This document shows, one piece after another, positions 10,564 to 21,308 of a DNA stretch of 64,000 nt. The stretch lies in the NCBI GenBank assembly GCA_934045075.1, contig OW203734.1, forward strand, positions 9,063,516-9,127,515, given 5' to 3'. Made by a program: the position numbers and the translations under genes. The stretch's first letter is position 1, and the number at the start of each line of letters is the position of its first letter. Source of the DNA: Yponomeuta sedellus. Lineage: Eukaryota; Arthropoda; Insecta; Lepidoptera; Yponomeutidae. Below the pieces are notes generated by a model, which saw nothing but the letters and a program-made list of their open reading frames with translations, did not search any database and had not been told where the DNA came from.

Positions 10564-10829
10564 ACGAGTTTAATATTAGGTAGCTAACCTCAATAACGTA
10601 ATTTTTCCATATTAATTAGCCTACAACCTAATTTTAGATCTACCAAATATACACCACAATATTGATAAAAATTGGTGGAGCCGTTCAATAACAAACACTG
10701 CAACACGAGATTTTTAAATGTTACAATTTTTTTTTACAAGTTTGTATATATCAGAGTTAAGCTACGAAACTACTTACCCGATTCCATAAATTCTAGAACC
10801 AATATTTAGAATAAAACTTTAGCATTAGG

Positions 10830-11700
10830 AGTGGGTCGTTGTCCGATTTTTCGACGACGAAACGCAACCGTTTTTTCTGGAACGAAAACAGGTCCTCGAA
10901 ACGGTCCTCGTTCGCAACTGGTTTCATTGTATGCGAACGAGCAAGGCGCAGAGGACGGTCAAACGAGAGAAACTCTCGTTTCGTCTCATCGACATTCGTC
11001 TCGAAGACTAGTAAAAGAAATGGTTGCGGAATGAGTTTGAGGACTAGTTAACTTTTTTCGTTCGATTTCAATATTTTTTTCTTTAAATTAATGAACTTCC
11101 CATCATACTTTTGCAGGCTTAGGACTAAACATTAAAACTAAACTTTAACTTGAGTAAAAAATAAATACAAAATTACATAATTAACATTCACAATCAGTAA
11201 GTAGCATTAAATTATTAATTCAAACTGAAAAAATGTTAACAATAACCGTCATCCACGAGCTGCGCGATCGAGCGAGCGAGCGAGCGTCGCGACTCGTTGC
11301 CATTTATTGCTAAACGACATTAGACGCTATACCAACGACATTAAGATACACAGCAATGACCACCGCTTTGCGAACGAGACGAAATCAAGAAACATCGGAA
11401 AAAATAAGTTGTTTTGCACGATATTCAACTCATAGACATAAAGATTACTTTATTGTATCACAGACCAAAACGAACGGAACGAGCAAGGAGCCGACGACGA
11501 CGTCGCAATGATCTCATTACGTTCTAGGCTCTATTAGTATAGCATTAAAGGACATATTCGCGTCAAACAATCTAAGGACTGGTCTCGCGACGAACAAACG
11601 CTGGCACTGCTTTAGAGTCGCTGGCACTGCTTTAGAATGAAACGTAAAACGGTCCTATCGTCGCGGAACACAAAACGGTCTTATAAAACGGTTCGTCTTT
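10830..11700. other. CpG-dense unexplained stretch
   Basis: The AT-rich background gives way to repeated ACGGTCCT, AACGAG and TCGTCTC words, a GAGC run near 11270, and an AAACGAGA...TCTCGTTT hairpin at 10961-10981. Two overlapping 67-70 codon frames start near 10831, but neither shows a known domain. It could be an old GC-rich transposon or a regulatory region. Confidence 0.4.
11599..11638. repeat. 20-bp tandem duplication
   Basis: CGCTGGCACTGCTTTAGA is repeated head to tail with a 20-bp period. Confidence 0.9.
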
Positions 11701-11737
11701 GCAACGATCACGCCTATTTAGCATGGATTTAGGCTTT

Positions 11738-11818
11738 ATTTGGTATCAACCCTTGTGTGTCCCCACTGCTGGGGTCTCTTACTGAATCGCAGGGAATTTA
11801 AGCCATACTCCAGCAGGC
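11738..11818 (-). mobile_element. 5S-rRNA-like SINE, 3' fragment
   Basis: Antisense terminal block with CAACCCTTGTGTGTCCCCAC and GCCATACTCCAGCAGG; it is cut off upstream. Confidence 0.7.
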
Positions 11819-12252
11819 TTTATATTATCGCTGAATTCTACGCGGGCAAAGCAAAGTCTAAAGGGCCAGAGATCAGGCTCAGTGGCATGTCTTGAGAGAG
11901 GACTATGTCCCACAGTGGAGTAATTATAATTATGCCGTGGAGTAATTATAACTGACTGATTATAATTATAATGAATGCAAGGAACATAGTTGGTCTTAAT
12001 ACCTAAAATAACTAGGTCAAGTGTCAATCGGTAGAACGTTTCCACTATCAATAGGGCATGGGTTCAAGCCTGGACTTTGTTTTGCTAAGTTACGCACATT
12101 TGTGAATTTCAATTGGCAACTCCACTTGCTACCGGTGATAGTCTAATATTATGTTAAATTTTAATTTATTAAGTCTACAAAGATCGACTCTTTGTTTAAT
12201 GTATGTATGTCTTTATACTACCAAATACACTCAGACATAAACTGTTTGTATT

Positions 12253-12315
<63 letters not shown>

Positions 12316-12767
12316 TTTAGTAAAATGGAAGTGGTATTTAGGTAATCTAAAACATAAAGTACATAATTTAGAACGAAAGTTGCAGTAATTAACTAATAGT
12401 TAAAGCGAAAGACGAGTTAAATATTATGAAACTTGAAACGCTTAGGTGTGTACGCACCTTAAATGTGCTTAAAATTGCCAATCCACGGTGTGCACGTTTG
12501 ATGATTAAAATTCTGTCTTTCTCTGAGAGATTTTAGAAGTACATCTTCTTTTCGGAGTCGGTGCGCTCTTCACAGAGCGGCCGTGGTCCACGTGAAGAAG
12601 CTTTATTGTGTACTGATGTTGCTTGCCTCACAATATCTCGTTATTCCTCTTGGTTTTTAAAATTCTAATATAAGAAAGCTTGCATGATTTTTCTGAGATA
12701 TATTATTATTATTCATGCTGCCTACCTACAGTGATGAACTTACCCTGGGCCGTAACATTGGAGCTCT
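11819..12767. other. Worn SINE remnants and a TA microsatellite
   Basis: Around 12020-12100 a B-box-like GGGTTCAAGCC and a TTTGTTTTGCTAAG block suggest a decayed tRNA-like SINE. About 12440-12545 matches the AATTGCCAATCCACGG body of the family at 59110. A (TA)n run of about 55 bp lies at 12259-12313. No gene was recognised. Confidence 0.5.
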
Positions 12768-14374
12768 GTCTGCGTGCCCTCAACCTTTCCCTATACCACA
12801 ATACACTCAATGGAGTTGCTGTCACTTCGGGATGTATATTTTGTTCTTTTAGCTATTTCTCTTATGCCAACGTGTGTTAACGTATTTGAAACTTTCGATC
12901 GAGAATCAGATATTTTATTCCATCACAATGTGTCAAGTTTTTGATACGTAAGACACTAAGAATCCAATTGAAATAATTCATCGCAAATGTGTTTTGTGCA
13001 AGCAAGCTGTCTTTTAGTACTTCACTTTTCGACTACGTGGCATGCAGTCCTTTTCTTAGTCCCAGAGGGAGAATTACCGCGATGTTAGATTGCGGTACAC
13101 TTGGATGGTTTTGGGCACCTTCATCAGTTATCGAATTTATTGGTCTTATTTTATTCTGGGGGTTAAAATAGAATCTTGCAAAACTGCAAAATAAATTTTG
13201 CTATCACTAGGCCGATCTTATATAGAAATAATTTTAGTTCAAAGTCCTACCTCTAAGTTGGAAAAACAGAATCCAAAGTTTGGGGACTATTTATTTCTTC
13301 AACCTCTATGCCATTCTTGTACAAGGAAACAGAAGAAAAATAATAGAACATTATACTAATATTCGAATCCCGAATCATTTCACTCACTCGGGTGCTTTAT
13401 GTAGTCTGTGCTCGGGTGCGTGAAGTGCGGAGCATTCAGGCGTAGCGGTCTCGTAGCGTTTGCGTAGCCGTAACAAATGCTACGCCGTAGTGCGTAGCTA
13501 CGAGAAACTGCCAACTAAGAATGAGCGTGGACTACGGGTGGAAGAAAATCCGGTTGTAATACACAACAGTGCAAAAAGTTTTTAAAGTTAATTTTTTGGC
13601 AACTTCTAACTAAGGCACAAAAAACTTTTTATGTCACAATTTTTGGTGAAGAGATAATATACTCGTAATATGTCTTTAGTATTTTTTTATTTAGGGAATA
13701 ATAACTACGACAATAAAGTTGTGTATTTTGATTTAAATTCTGGATTTATAGGTGCAACGGCACCTTACATCTAGGTATTATTGGGCTAGTCGTCATCTGA
13801 ATCTTAATATTCCTAATGCAGGAAGTGATAATGAAACTATACATTTCAATTTTAATTCCCTTTCGGCTCCGGGTTTATAGGGGCAACGGTGCTCTAGATC
13901 TGGGTGTTCTGAAGCTGGTCATTATCAGGCTTCCAAATTTTTGGCTGTAGAAAGTGATAGTGAAATTAAATATTTAAGTGAAAACGTATTTCTATTTAGA
14001 ATAGAACCTTAAAACCTCTCAAGAACGACATTTAAGTTGATGATCTTCGAAACAATGTCCATGAGATAACAGGTAATGTGTTACTGAATGGAAGTATTTG
14101 ATGAACAATGTGTTTGTATCATCAAAATGTAACTTAAATATTTTGCCTTGAAGTTCTCAATTTCCATCTCTAAAAGTCTTCATCAGAACCTCACCAAATT
14201 ACCTTGGGACAAATTTTTTGCTATATTTTATACACCATATGCATATTTCTAATGGATTAGCCTCATTAGGCCTTGACCAGTTCCGTTCTCCATCTTTGAA
14301 AGTCTAGGGACCAATAAGACGCTATACCTATTCAAACAACATTTTTTTATCGAAATCGGATAAGACTTAACGAA

Positions 14375-14718
14375 TATACTATTTTTATTTTTAATGCACT
14401 AACCTTTGCTAAGGAATAAATTTAAAAACCTTAGTGCATTAAAAATAAAAATGGTATAATCATTTGGGTACAGTGATATCGTTCCGATGTTAAACCTAAC
14501 TGCAAAGTAGGTAGTCGGGGCTGTAAGTAATGCAATTTGCTTAAGTCAGATGTCGCTGCCTGTACGTAATACAGAGAATAGTGTAAAGAGGTTCAAAATT
14601 TCACTGATGCCGTGAGTCGCCCATTGGCTCAATTGGTAGAGCGCTGGCACGGATAGCCAGAGGTTGCGGGTTCGAATCCCGGCATGGGTGAAATTTTTAG
14701 CCTCTAAATAGGTTTTTA
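14375..14718 (-). mobile_element. Hairpin tRNA-like SINE, collapsed form
   Basis: Flanked by AAGACTTAACGAA at 14362-14374 and 14719-14731. The minus strand opens with the antisense head (starting AAAAACCTATTTAGAGGC) and its upstream domain. It ends with a short sense tail fold (TTAGTGCATTAAAAATAAAAA). Relative to the other unit's copy at 19959-20614 it lacks the whole sense arm, about 312 bp, between short direct repeats ending AAATTTAAAAACC. Confidence 0.88.
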
Positions 14719-14849
14719 AAGACTTAACGAAGTTTTGCGAAAACATAGTAATAAAAAGTAATTATACGAGTAAATGCCGAATTGAATTGCAAAAAGGCTC
14801 CCTTTTTTGAAGTTGGTTAAAAAGGAGGTAAAGCTACTAGCAAAAAAAA

Positions 14850-15413
14850 CCGGCCAAGTGCGAGTCAGACTCGCGCACCGAGGGTTCCGTACAAAACTGC
14901 AAGGTTTACAAAGTTCGTTCATTACGACATGTTACAGCTTAAAGGTATTATAGACCTGAGTATTTGGTATGAATTTCAATTTAATACCTCTACGCGTTTA
15001 TGAGGAAATGGTTAGTAAGTTTAAAATTATTAAAAAAAAATATATTATGTGATGTAACTAAAAATTTATGGTTTTCGTAATTTTTCCTTTATCTATGCTA
15101 TAAGACGTTGCTTCGTACCAAATTTCAAGATTCTGAGTTCACGGGAAGCACCCTGTAGGTTTTGATTCCCTTACAAGTGTCGAAAATTTGCGGCATAAAC
15201 GGCTGTATCTTTTGATTGCGTTGGCTTAGAAGTTTGATTTTTTCACAGCTTCAAGGGACAGTAGACTTGAGTAATTGATATAAATTTCAGCTTCATACCT
15301 CCACGCGTTCCTGAGAAAAAGGGTCTTGACAGACGGACGGACGGACAGACGGACAACAAAGTGATCCTATAAGGGTTCCGTTTTTTCCTTTTGAGGTACG
15401 GAACCCTAAAAAT
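14850..15413 (+). mobile_element. (GTCY)n-bearing MITE-like repeat
   Basis: Starts CCGGCCAAGTGCGAGTC and AGGGTTCCGTAC, and ends with GTACGGAACCCT, so it has subterminal inverted repeats. Near the 3' end lies a GACGGACGGACGGACAGAC microsatellite and a GTGATCCTATAAGG block. Lepidopteran MITEs with hitchhiking (GTCY)n microsatellites are a described class. It has no protein; the 113-codon antisense frame at its end is spurious. Confidence 0.7.
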
Positions 15414-15954
15414 TAGCACAAACAGACTGGAGATGTTCATGCTCATTTTGGACTTCTTTAGTGTGTTTAAAAGATTGAAGATAAGAATATTTTCTTCTCT
15501 ACACCAGGCAAAAAGAAAGTTAAAATATTTAATGAGATGTGTGAAGTGACTATCCATGCATAAAAAAAATATTCTATCACACATGACTAGGAAAATTGTA
15601 CTATCACACCTATCATGACTAGAGGTCCACCGAAACTTGCGTACAAAGTTTTTTTAACAGCATACATAATATGCTAGCCTGGCTGGCTAATAAGTAAAAT
15701 AAATCATTTATTTCCAAACAGTTAACGTAGCATATAAATAGACTCCACTGCCTACTGTATAAATTATGAGTATTACAAAAATTGTTTTACGTTTCCCGGC
15801 AGTCACATTCTTCTTTAATTTCAAGCAGGCAAATCTCCTTCCGACAGTAATGCTTTCGATTCCCCGCACGTGCAAGCGTTATTAAATTTTCAGACGCAGT
15901 ATGGCCGGTGCTTGCAATCGGCGCGATTGCAAACATCCAGCCAAGGGCAACTTT

Positions 15955-16125
15955 TTTTTATTAAATTAAGCCTATATACGTCCCAATACAGGCCACAAGC
16001 ATTCTCTCAGAGATAGAGAGTGTGGGGATTGGCAATTTTAAGCGCCTAAGTATGTAAATACCTCGGACGTCTGACATTGCGGTTTGCTCACGATGATTTG
16101 CGGTATTGCTACTGCAACTTCACAA
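15955..16125 (-). mobile_element. tRNA-like SINE body fragment
   Basis: Antisense version of the body at 59250-59435: complements of TAGGCT, GAGAGAATGC, GATTGGCAATTTTAAG and AATCATCGTGAGCAAACC. The tRNA-like head is missing. The duplicate is near 21847-22017. Confidence 0.55.
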
Positions 16126-16137
16126 GTATCTTCGTCT

Positions 16138-16360
16138 TCTTCAGGCTATTTTAGTCCACTGCTGGACATAGCCCTCCCCTAATGAGCGCCATAGCGCAAG
16201 GTTGTGCCAACATTGGTGGGGTAGTGCCCATAATCCCCACGCTGGGCATGCGGGTTGGGGATCGCAGTTTGATGGAATTGTACTGCAGGGGGTGCAGCTG
16301 CCCACCCCCCGGTTTGTGTCCCTTAGTCGCATTTTACGACACCCGCGGGAAGAATTTGGG
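16138..16360 (-). repeat. Retrotransposon-tail repeat, antisense copy
   Basis: The minus-strand frame ends LWRSLGEGYVQQWTKIA and a stop, a typical ending of lepidopteran non-LTR ORFs. It is joined to a CCGCGGGTGTCGTAAAA block. The same composite recurs in opposite orientation at 17255-17487, making an inverted pair about 900 bp apart. Both recur in unit II (22030-22252 and 23147-23379). Confidence 0.6.
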
Positions 16361-16394
16361 TATAATACTTCACAAGTATACGTAATTTTAAAAA

Positions 16395-16460
16395 ATCTAT
16401 TTAAAGGCTAAAAATTCCACCCGTGCCGGGACTCAAACCCGTGACGTCTGGCTAAGTATA
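16395..16460 (-). mobile_element. Fragment of the hairpin SINE family
   Basis: TTTAAAGGCTAAAAATTCC and CCGTGCCGGGACTCAAACC match the antisense head of the family. Only about 65 bp remain; the duplicate lies near 22287. Confidence 0.6.
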
Positions 16461-17254
16461 GGTGACGTAAAAAAACAAAGTCATTGCTTTGAACGCACGA
16501 CATTCCGAATATGAAGCACCTTACCGCAGTAAACTATACAACGTGTTATTGAAATTAGACAAAACCTGAAACCCTTTCTTTAGTATCGATAAGTAATTAA
16601 ACCGTATGAATTCTACGATCGAATTTATTCTTTACCATAGCATAGGGTATCCCAGTTTAGAACAAGGATAAGTGTGGAACGTATTACTTATTGCTTTAAT
16701 TCTACGGGAGAAGGCGGACGATGTTAGGACAAAATGGGTGATGGATAAAAAGGTAATGACAAAAGTGAAAACAAAATCCTTGCAGGATTACTGTTTTGTC
16801 CAACCGTCGGTAGAAACCTTTACCTCAGCAGCTATCAACTAATCATTTAAGTAATTAAGTCGACGTGCGTCGCATATTGGCAATTTCAAGTTCTGAGTTA
16901 TTTAAACACCTCAGGCACTCTTCTCACGTATTTTTTCTTAACCGTTAGTGAGTTTGTTGTTTGTTTTAAAGATTTTATTAATAACACACAGTCAATAATA
17001 AAATTTCATAAGGTATGTATCACTTAAGCCTTATGAGGTTTTTGCTTGTAGTCTGTGCCGCTTTTATAAAAAAGAATTATATTTTTTTTACATACACTTA
17101 TCTACATAATATTACATGATTGAGCAATATCACAAATATCATTATTGCTATTACACTATATCATTATTGCTGCTGCTATTAGTGGTATAGCTATTACAAA
17201 ATCATAAATATACGTAACTTAGAAACCAGTCATCAATAAATAATGGCTATGGGG

Positions 17255-17487
17255 TGTCGGCCTAGAGAATAGCACCAACCCATATTCTTCCCGCGGGTGT
17301 CGTAAAAGGCGACTAAGGGATACAAACCGGAGGGTGGGCAGCAGCGCTCCCTGCAGTACAATTCCACCAAACTGCGATCCCCAACCCGCATGCCCAGCGT
17401 GGGGATTATGGGCATTACCCCCCAATGATGGCACAACCTTGCGCTCATTAGGGGAGGGCTATGTCCAGCAGTGGACTAATGAAGCCT
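17255..17487 (+). repeat. Retrotransposon-tail repeat, sense copy
   Basis: Reads CCCGCGGGTGTCGTAAAAGG through GCGCTCATTAGGGGAGGG to CAGCAGTGGACTAATGAAG. It is the reverse complement of 16138-16360 with moderate divergence, and no intact domain survives. Confidence 0.6.
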
Positions 17488-17809
17488 GAAGAGAATAAAT
17501 AATGAATAATAATAGCTTCCACACTATGGGGTACTTGACTTGGCCCGAAACTGGGATACCCTGAGCTATGGTAAATATAATATACTGTTAACAGTATATG
17601 AACGGCTTGTTAGTGTGAAAATTTAATCCATGATGTCTGGCATGATAATAAGACTGTTACCGCAAGAGCAACGAAGCAGTCGATTGTTACCGAGATTTGA
17701 ACCCACGGCTTCTTCAATGCAAGGCAAGGCAAACTTTGACCGCGCTCATGGTTTGATAACATGAAACCCACGTTCGCACTTTGTTAATTTATCCAGTCAG
17801 AAACGATAA

Positions 17810-18340
17810 CCGGCCAAGTATGAGACGCACTTGCGCTTTGAGGGTTCCGTACAACTTTGTAGGTAGGTCCTTACTTATTATAAATAGATTGGGAATCGAG
17901 TCTCGTAGTTTTTTCTCAGCTTTTCCTGAATTACAAAGACTTTTTTTTAAGATTTATTTATAAAAGTGTAGTTTTTCAGATTTTTTCCTTTATTTGAGGA
18001 ATAAGACAATATTACTTGCCAAATTTAATAGTTCTACGTCAGCAGGAAGAACTATTGAAAAATTAATTTTGATTCCTTAATGTGTCGAAATATATATATA
18101 TTTTTTAAATAAACAACCGTAACGTTTTTGCGTAAACTTACAAGTTTACGCATAATTGTATTTTACAAAAGTGGATTTTTTCACAAGTTCAAGAAACTGT
18201 ACACTTAAGAATACGGTTTTATTTTCAACTCGTGTTTTATCTCAAAAATATTTTTATCTCAGTGTTTCTGAGATAAAAATAATTTTGACAGACAGACGAA
18301 CGGACGGACGAATCGTAAAGAACGTAAGGGTTCCGTTTTT
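17810..18340 (+). mobile_element. (GTCY)n-bearing repeat cut by the duplication junction
   Basis: A diverged family member starting CCGGCCAAGTATGAGACGC, with GACAGACAGACGAACGGACG near 18285. Its 3' end after GGGTTCCGTTTTT is missing because unit II starts there. The unit II counterpart (23702-24255) continues through CCTTTTGAGGAATGGAACCC, so the duplication breakpoint lies inside this element. Confidence 0.75.
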
Positions 18341-19958
18341 CTCTCTGCGTGCCCTCAACCTTTCCCTATACCACAATACACTCAATGGAGTTGCTGTCAC
18401 TTCGGGATGTATATTCTGTTCTTTTAGCTATTTCTCTTATGCCAACGTGTGTTAACGTATTTGAAACTTTCGATCGAGAATCAGATATTTTATTCCATCA
18501 CAATGTGTCAAGTTTTTGATACGTAAGACGCTAAGAACCCAATTGAAATAATTCATCGCAAATGTGTTTTGTGCAAGCAGGTTGTCTTTTAGTACTTCAC
18601 TTTTCGACTACGTGGCATGCAGTCCTTTTCTTAGTCCCAGAGGGGGAATTACCGCGATGTTAGATTGCGGTACACTTGGATGGTTTTGGGCACCTTCATC
18701 AGGTATCGAATTTATTGGTCTTATTTTATTCTGGAGGTTAAAATAGAATCTTGCAAAACTGCACAACTATTTTTTGCTGTCACTAGGCTGATCTTATATA
18801 GAAATAATTTTAGTTCAAAGTCCTACCTCTAAGTTGGAAAAACAGAATCCAAAGTTTGGGGACTATTTATTTCTTCAACCGCTATACCATTCTTGTACAA
18901 GGAAACAGAAGAAAAATAATAGAACATTATACTAATATTCGAATTCCGAATCATTTCACTCACTCGGGTGCTTTTGTAGTCTGTGCTTGGGTGCGTGAAG
19001 TGCGGAGCATTCAGGCGTAGCGTTCTCGTAGCGTTTGCGTAGCCGTAACAAATGCTACGCCGTAGTGCGTAGCTACGAGAAAATGCTAACTAAGAATGAG
19101 CGTGGACTACGGGTGGAAGAAAATCCGGTTGTAATACACAACAGTGCAAAAAGTTTTTAAAGTTAATTTTTTGGATCCGGATTTTTTGGCAACTTCTAAC
19201 TAAGGCACACAAAACTTTTTATGTCACAATTTTTGGTGAAGAGATAATATAATATGTCTTTAGTATTTTTTTATTTAGGGAGTAATAACTACGACAATAA
19301 AGTTGTGTATTTTGATTTAAATTCTGGATTTATAGGTGCAACGGCACCTTACATCTAGGTATTATTGGGCTAGTCGTCATCTGAATCTTAATATTCCTAA
19401 TGCAGGAAGTGATAATGAAACTATACATTTCAATTTTAATTCCCTTTCGGCTCCGGGTTTCTAGGGGCAACGGTGCTCTAGATCTGGGTGTTCTGAAGCT
19501 GGTCATTATCAGGCTTCCAAATTTTTGGCTGTAGAAAGTGATAGTGAAATTAAATATTTAAGTGAAAACGTATTTCTATGTAGAATAGAGGCTTAAAACC
19601 TCTCAAGAACGACATTTAAGTTGATGATCTTCGAAACAATGTCCATGAGATAACATGTAATGTGTTACTGAATGGAAGTATTTGATGAACAATGTGTTTG
19701 TAACATCAAAATGTAACTTAAATATTTTGCCTTGAAGTTCTCAATTTCCATCTCTAAAAGTCTTCATCAGAACCTCACCAAATTACCTTGGGACAAATTG
19801 TTTGCTATATTTTATACACCATATGCATATTTCTAATGGATGAGCCTCATTAAGCCTTGACCAGTTCCGTTCTCCATCTTTGAAAGTCTAGGGACCAATA
19901 AGACGCTATACCTATTCAAACAACATTTTTTTATCGAAATCGGATAAGACTTAACGAA

Positions 19959-20614
19959 TATACTATTTTTATTTTTAATGCACTAACCTGTGCTAAGGAA
20001 TAAATTTAAAAACCTATTTAGAGGCTAAAAATTTCACCCATGCCGGGATTCGAACCCGCAACCTCTGGCTATCCGTGCCAGCGCTCTACCAATTGAGCCA
20101 ATGGGTGACTCACGGCATCAGTGAAATTTTGAACCTCTTTACACTATTCTCTGTATTACGTACAGGCAGCGACATCTGACTTAAGCAAATTGCATTACTT
20201 ACAGCCCCGACTACCTACTTTGCAGTTAGGTTTAACATCGGAACGATATTACTGTACCCAAATGATTATACTATTTTTATTTTTAATGCACTAACCTGTG
20301 CGAAGGAACAAATTTAAAAACCTTAGTTAGTGCATTAAAAATAAAAATGGTATAATCATTTGGGTACAGTGATATCGTTCCGATTTTAAACCTAACTGCA
20401 AAGTAGGTAGTCGGGGCTGTAAGTAATGCAATTTGCTTAAGTCAGATGTCGCTGCCTGTACGTAATACAGAGAATAGTGTAAAGAGGTTCAAAATTTCAC
20501 TGATGCCGTGAGTCGCCCATTGGCTCAATAGGTAGAGCGCTGGCACGGATAGCCAGAGGTTGCGGGTTCGAATCCCGGCATGGGTGAAATTTTTAGCCTC
20601 TAAATAGGTTTTTA
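19959..20614 (-). mobile_element. Full palindromic tRNA-like SINE (inverted dimer)
   Basis: Flanked by AAGACTTAACGAA at 19946-19958 and 20615-20627. It consists of a complete sense unit on the minus strand (19959 to about 20290) and a complete unit on the plus strand (about 20330-20614), arms about 300 bp, joined through a tail fold of ATTAAAAATAAAAA. Each arm has an A-box-like TGGCTCAAT and a B-box GGTTCGAATCCC. The shared target duplication implies the whole palindrome inserted once. Confidence 0.9.
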
Positions 20615-20744
20615 AAGACTTAACGAAGTTTTGCGAAAACATAGTAATAAAAAGTAATTATACGAGTAAATGCCGAATTGAATTGCAAAAAGGCTCCCTT
20701 TTTTGAAGTTGGTTAAAAAGGAGGTAAAGCTACTAGCAAAAAAA

Positions 20745-21308
20745 CCGGCCAAGTGCGAGTCAGACTCGCGCACCGAGGGTTCCGTACAAAACTGCAAGGT
20801 TTACAAAGTTCGTTCATTACGACATGTTACAGCTTAAAGGTATTATAGACCTGAGTATTTGGTATGAATTTCAATTTAATACCTCTACGCGTTTATGAGG
20901 AAATGGTTAGTAAGTTTAAAATTATTAAAAAAAAATATATTATGTGATGTAACTAAAAATTTATGGTTTTCGTAATTTTTCCTTTATCTATGCTATAAGA
21001 CGTTGCTTCGTACCAAATTTCAAGATTCTGAGTTCACGGGAAGCACCCTGTAGGTTTTGATTCCCTTACAAGTGTCGAAAATTTGCGGCATAAACGGCTG
21101 TATCTTTTGATTGCGTTGGCTTAGAAGTTTGATTTTTTCACAGCTTCAAGGGACAGTAGACTTGAGTAATTGATATAAATTTCAGCTTCATACCTCCACG
21201 CGTTTCTGAGAAAAAGGGTCTTGACAGACGGACGGACGGACAGACGGACAACAAAGTGATCCTATAAGGGTTCCGTTTTTTCCTTTTGAGGTACGGAACC
21301 CTAAAAAT
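20745..21308 (+). mobile_element. (GTCY)n-bearing MITE-like repeat, unit II
   Basis: Duplicate of 14850-15413 with the same subterminal inverted repeats and GGAC microsatellite. Confidence 0.7.

Larger units (their letters stand above)
12768..18340 (+). repeat. 5.6-kb tandem duplication, unit I
   Basis: The sequence from TCTGCGTGCCCTCAACC to AGGGTTCCGTTTTT recurs directly afterwards at 18341-24232. By eye the units are roughly 98-99% identical apart from small indels and one 312-bp difference inside the palindromic SINE. The unit contains a hairpin SINE, two (GTCY)n repeats, an inverted pair of retrotransposon-tail repeats and SINE fragments. The junction has no obvious long homology and about 2 bp of filler. 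Confidence 0.95.

Noticed and set aside
15243..15584. A 112-residue protein on the minus strand, duplicated at 21138-21476
   Set aside because: It reads through the GGAC microsatellite and inverted end of a MITE-like repeat. Its repetition comes from the segmental duplication.
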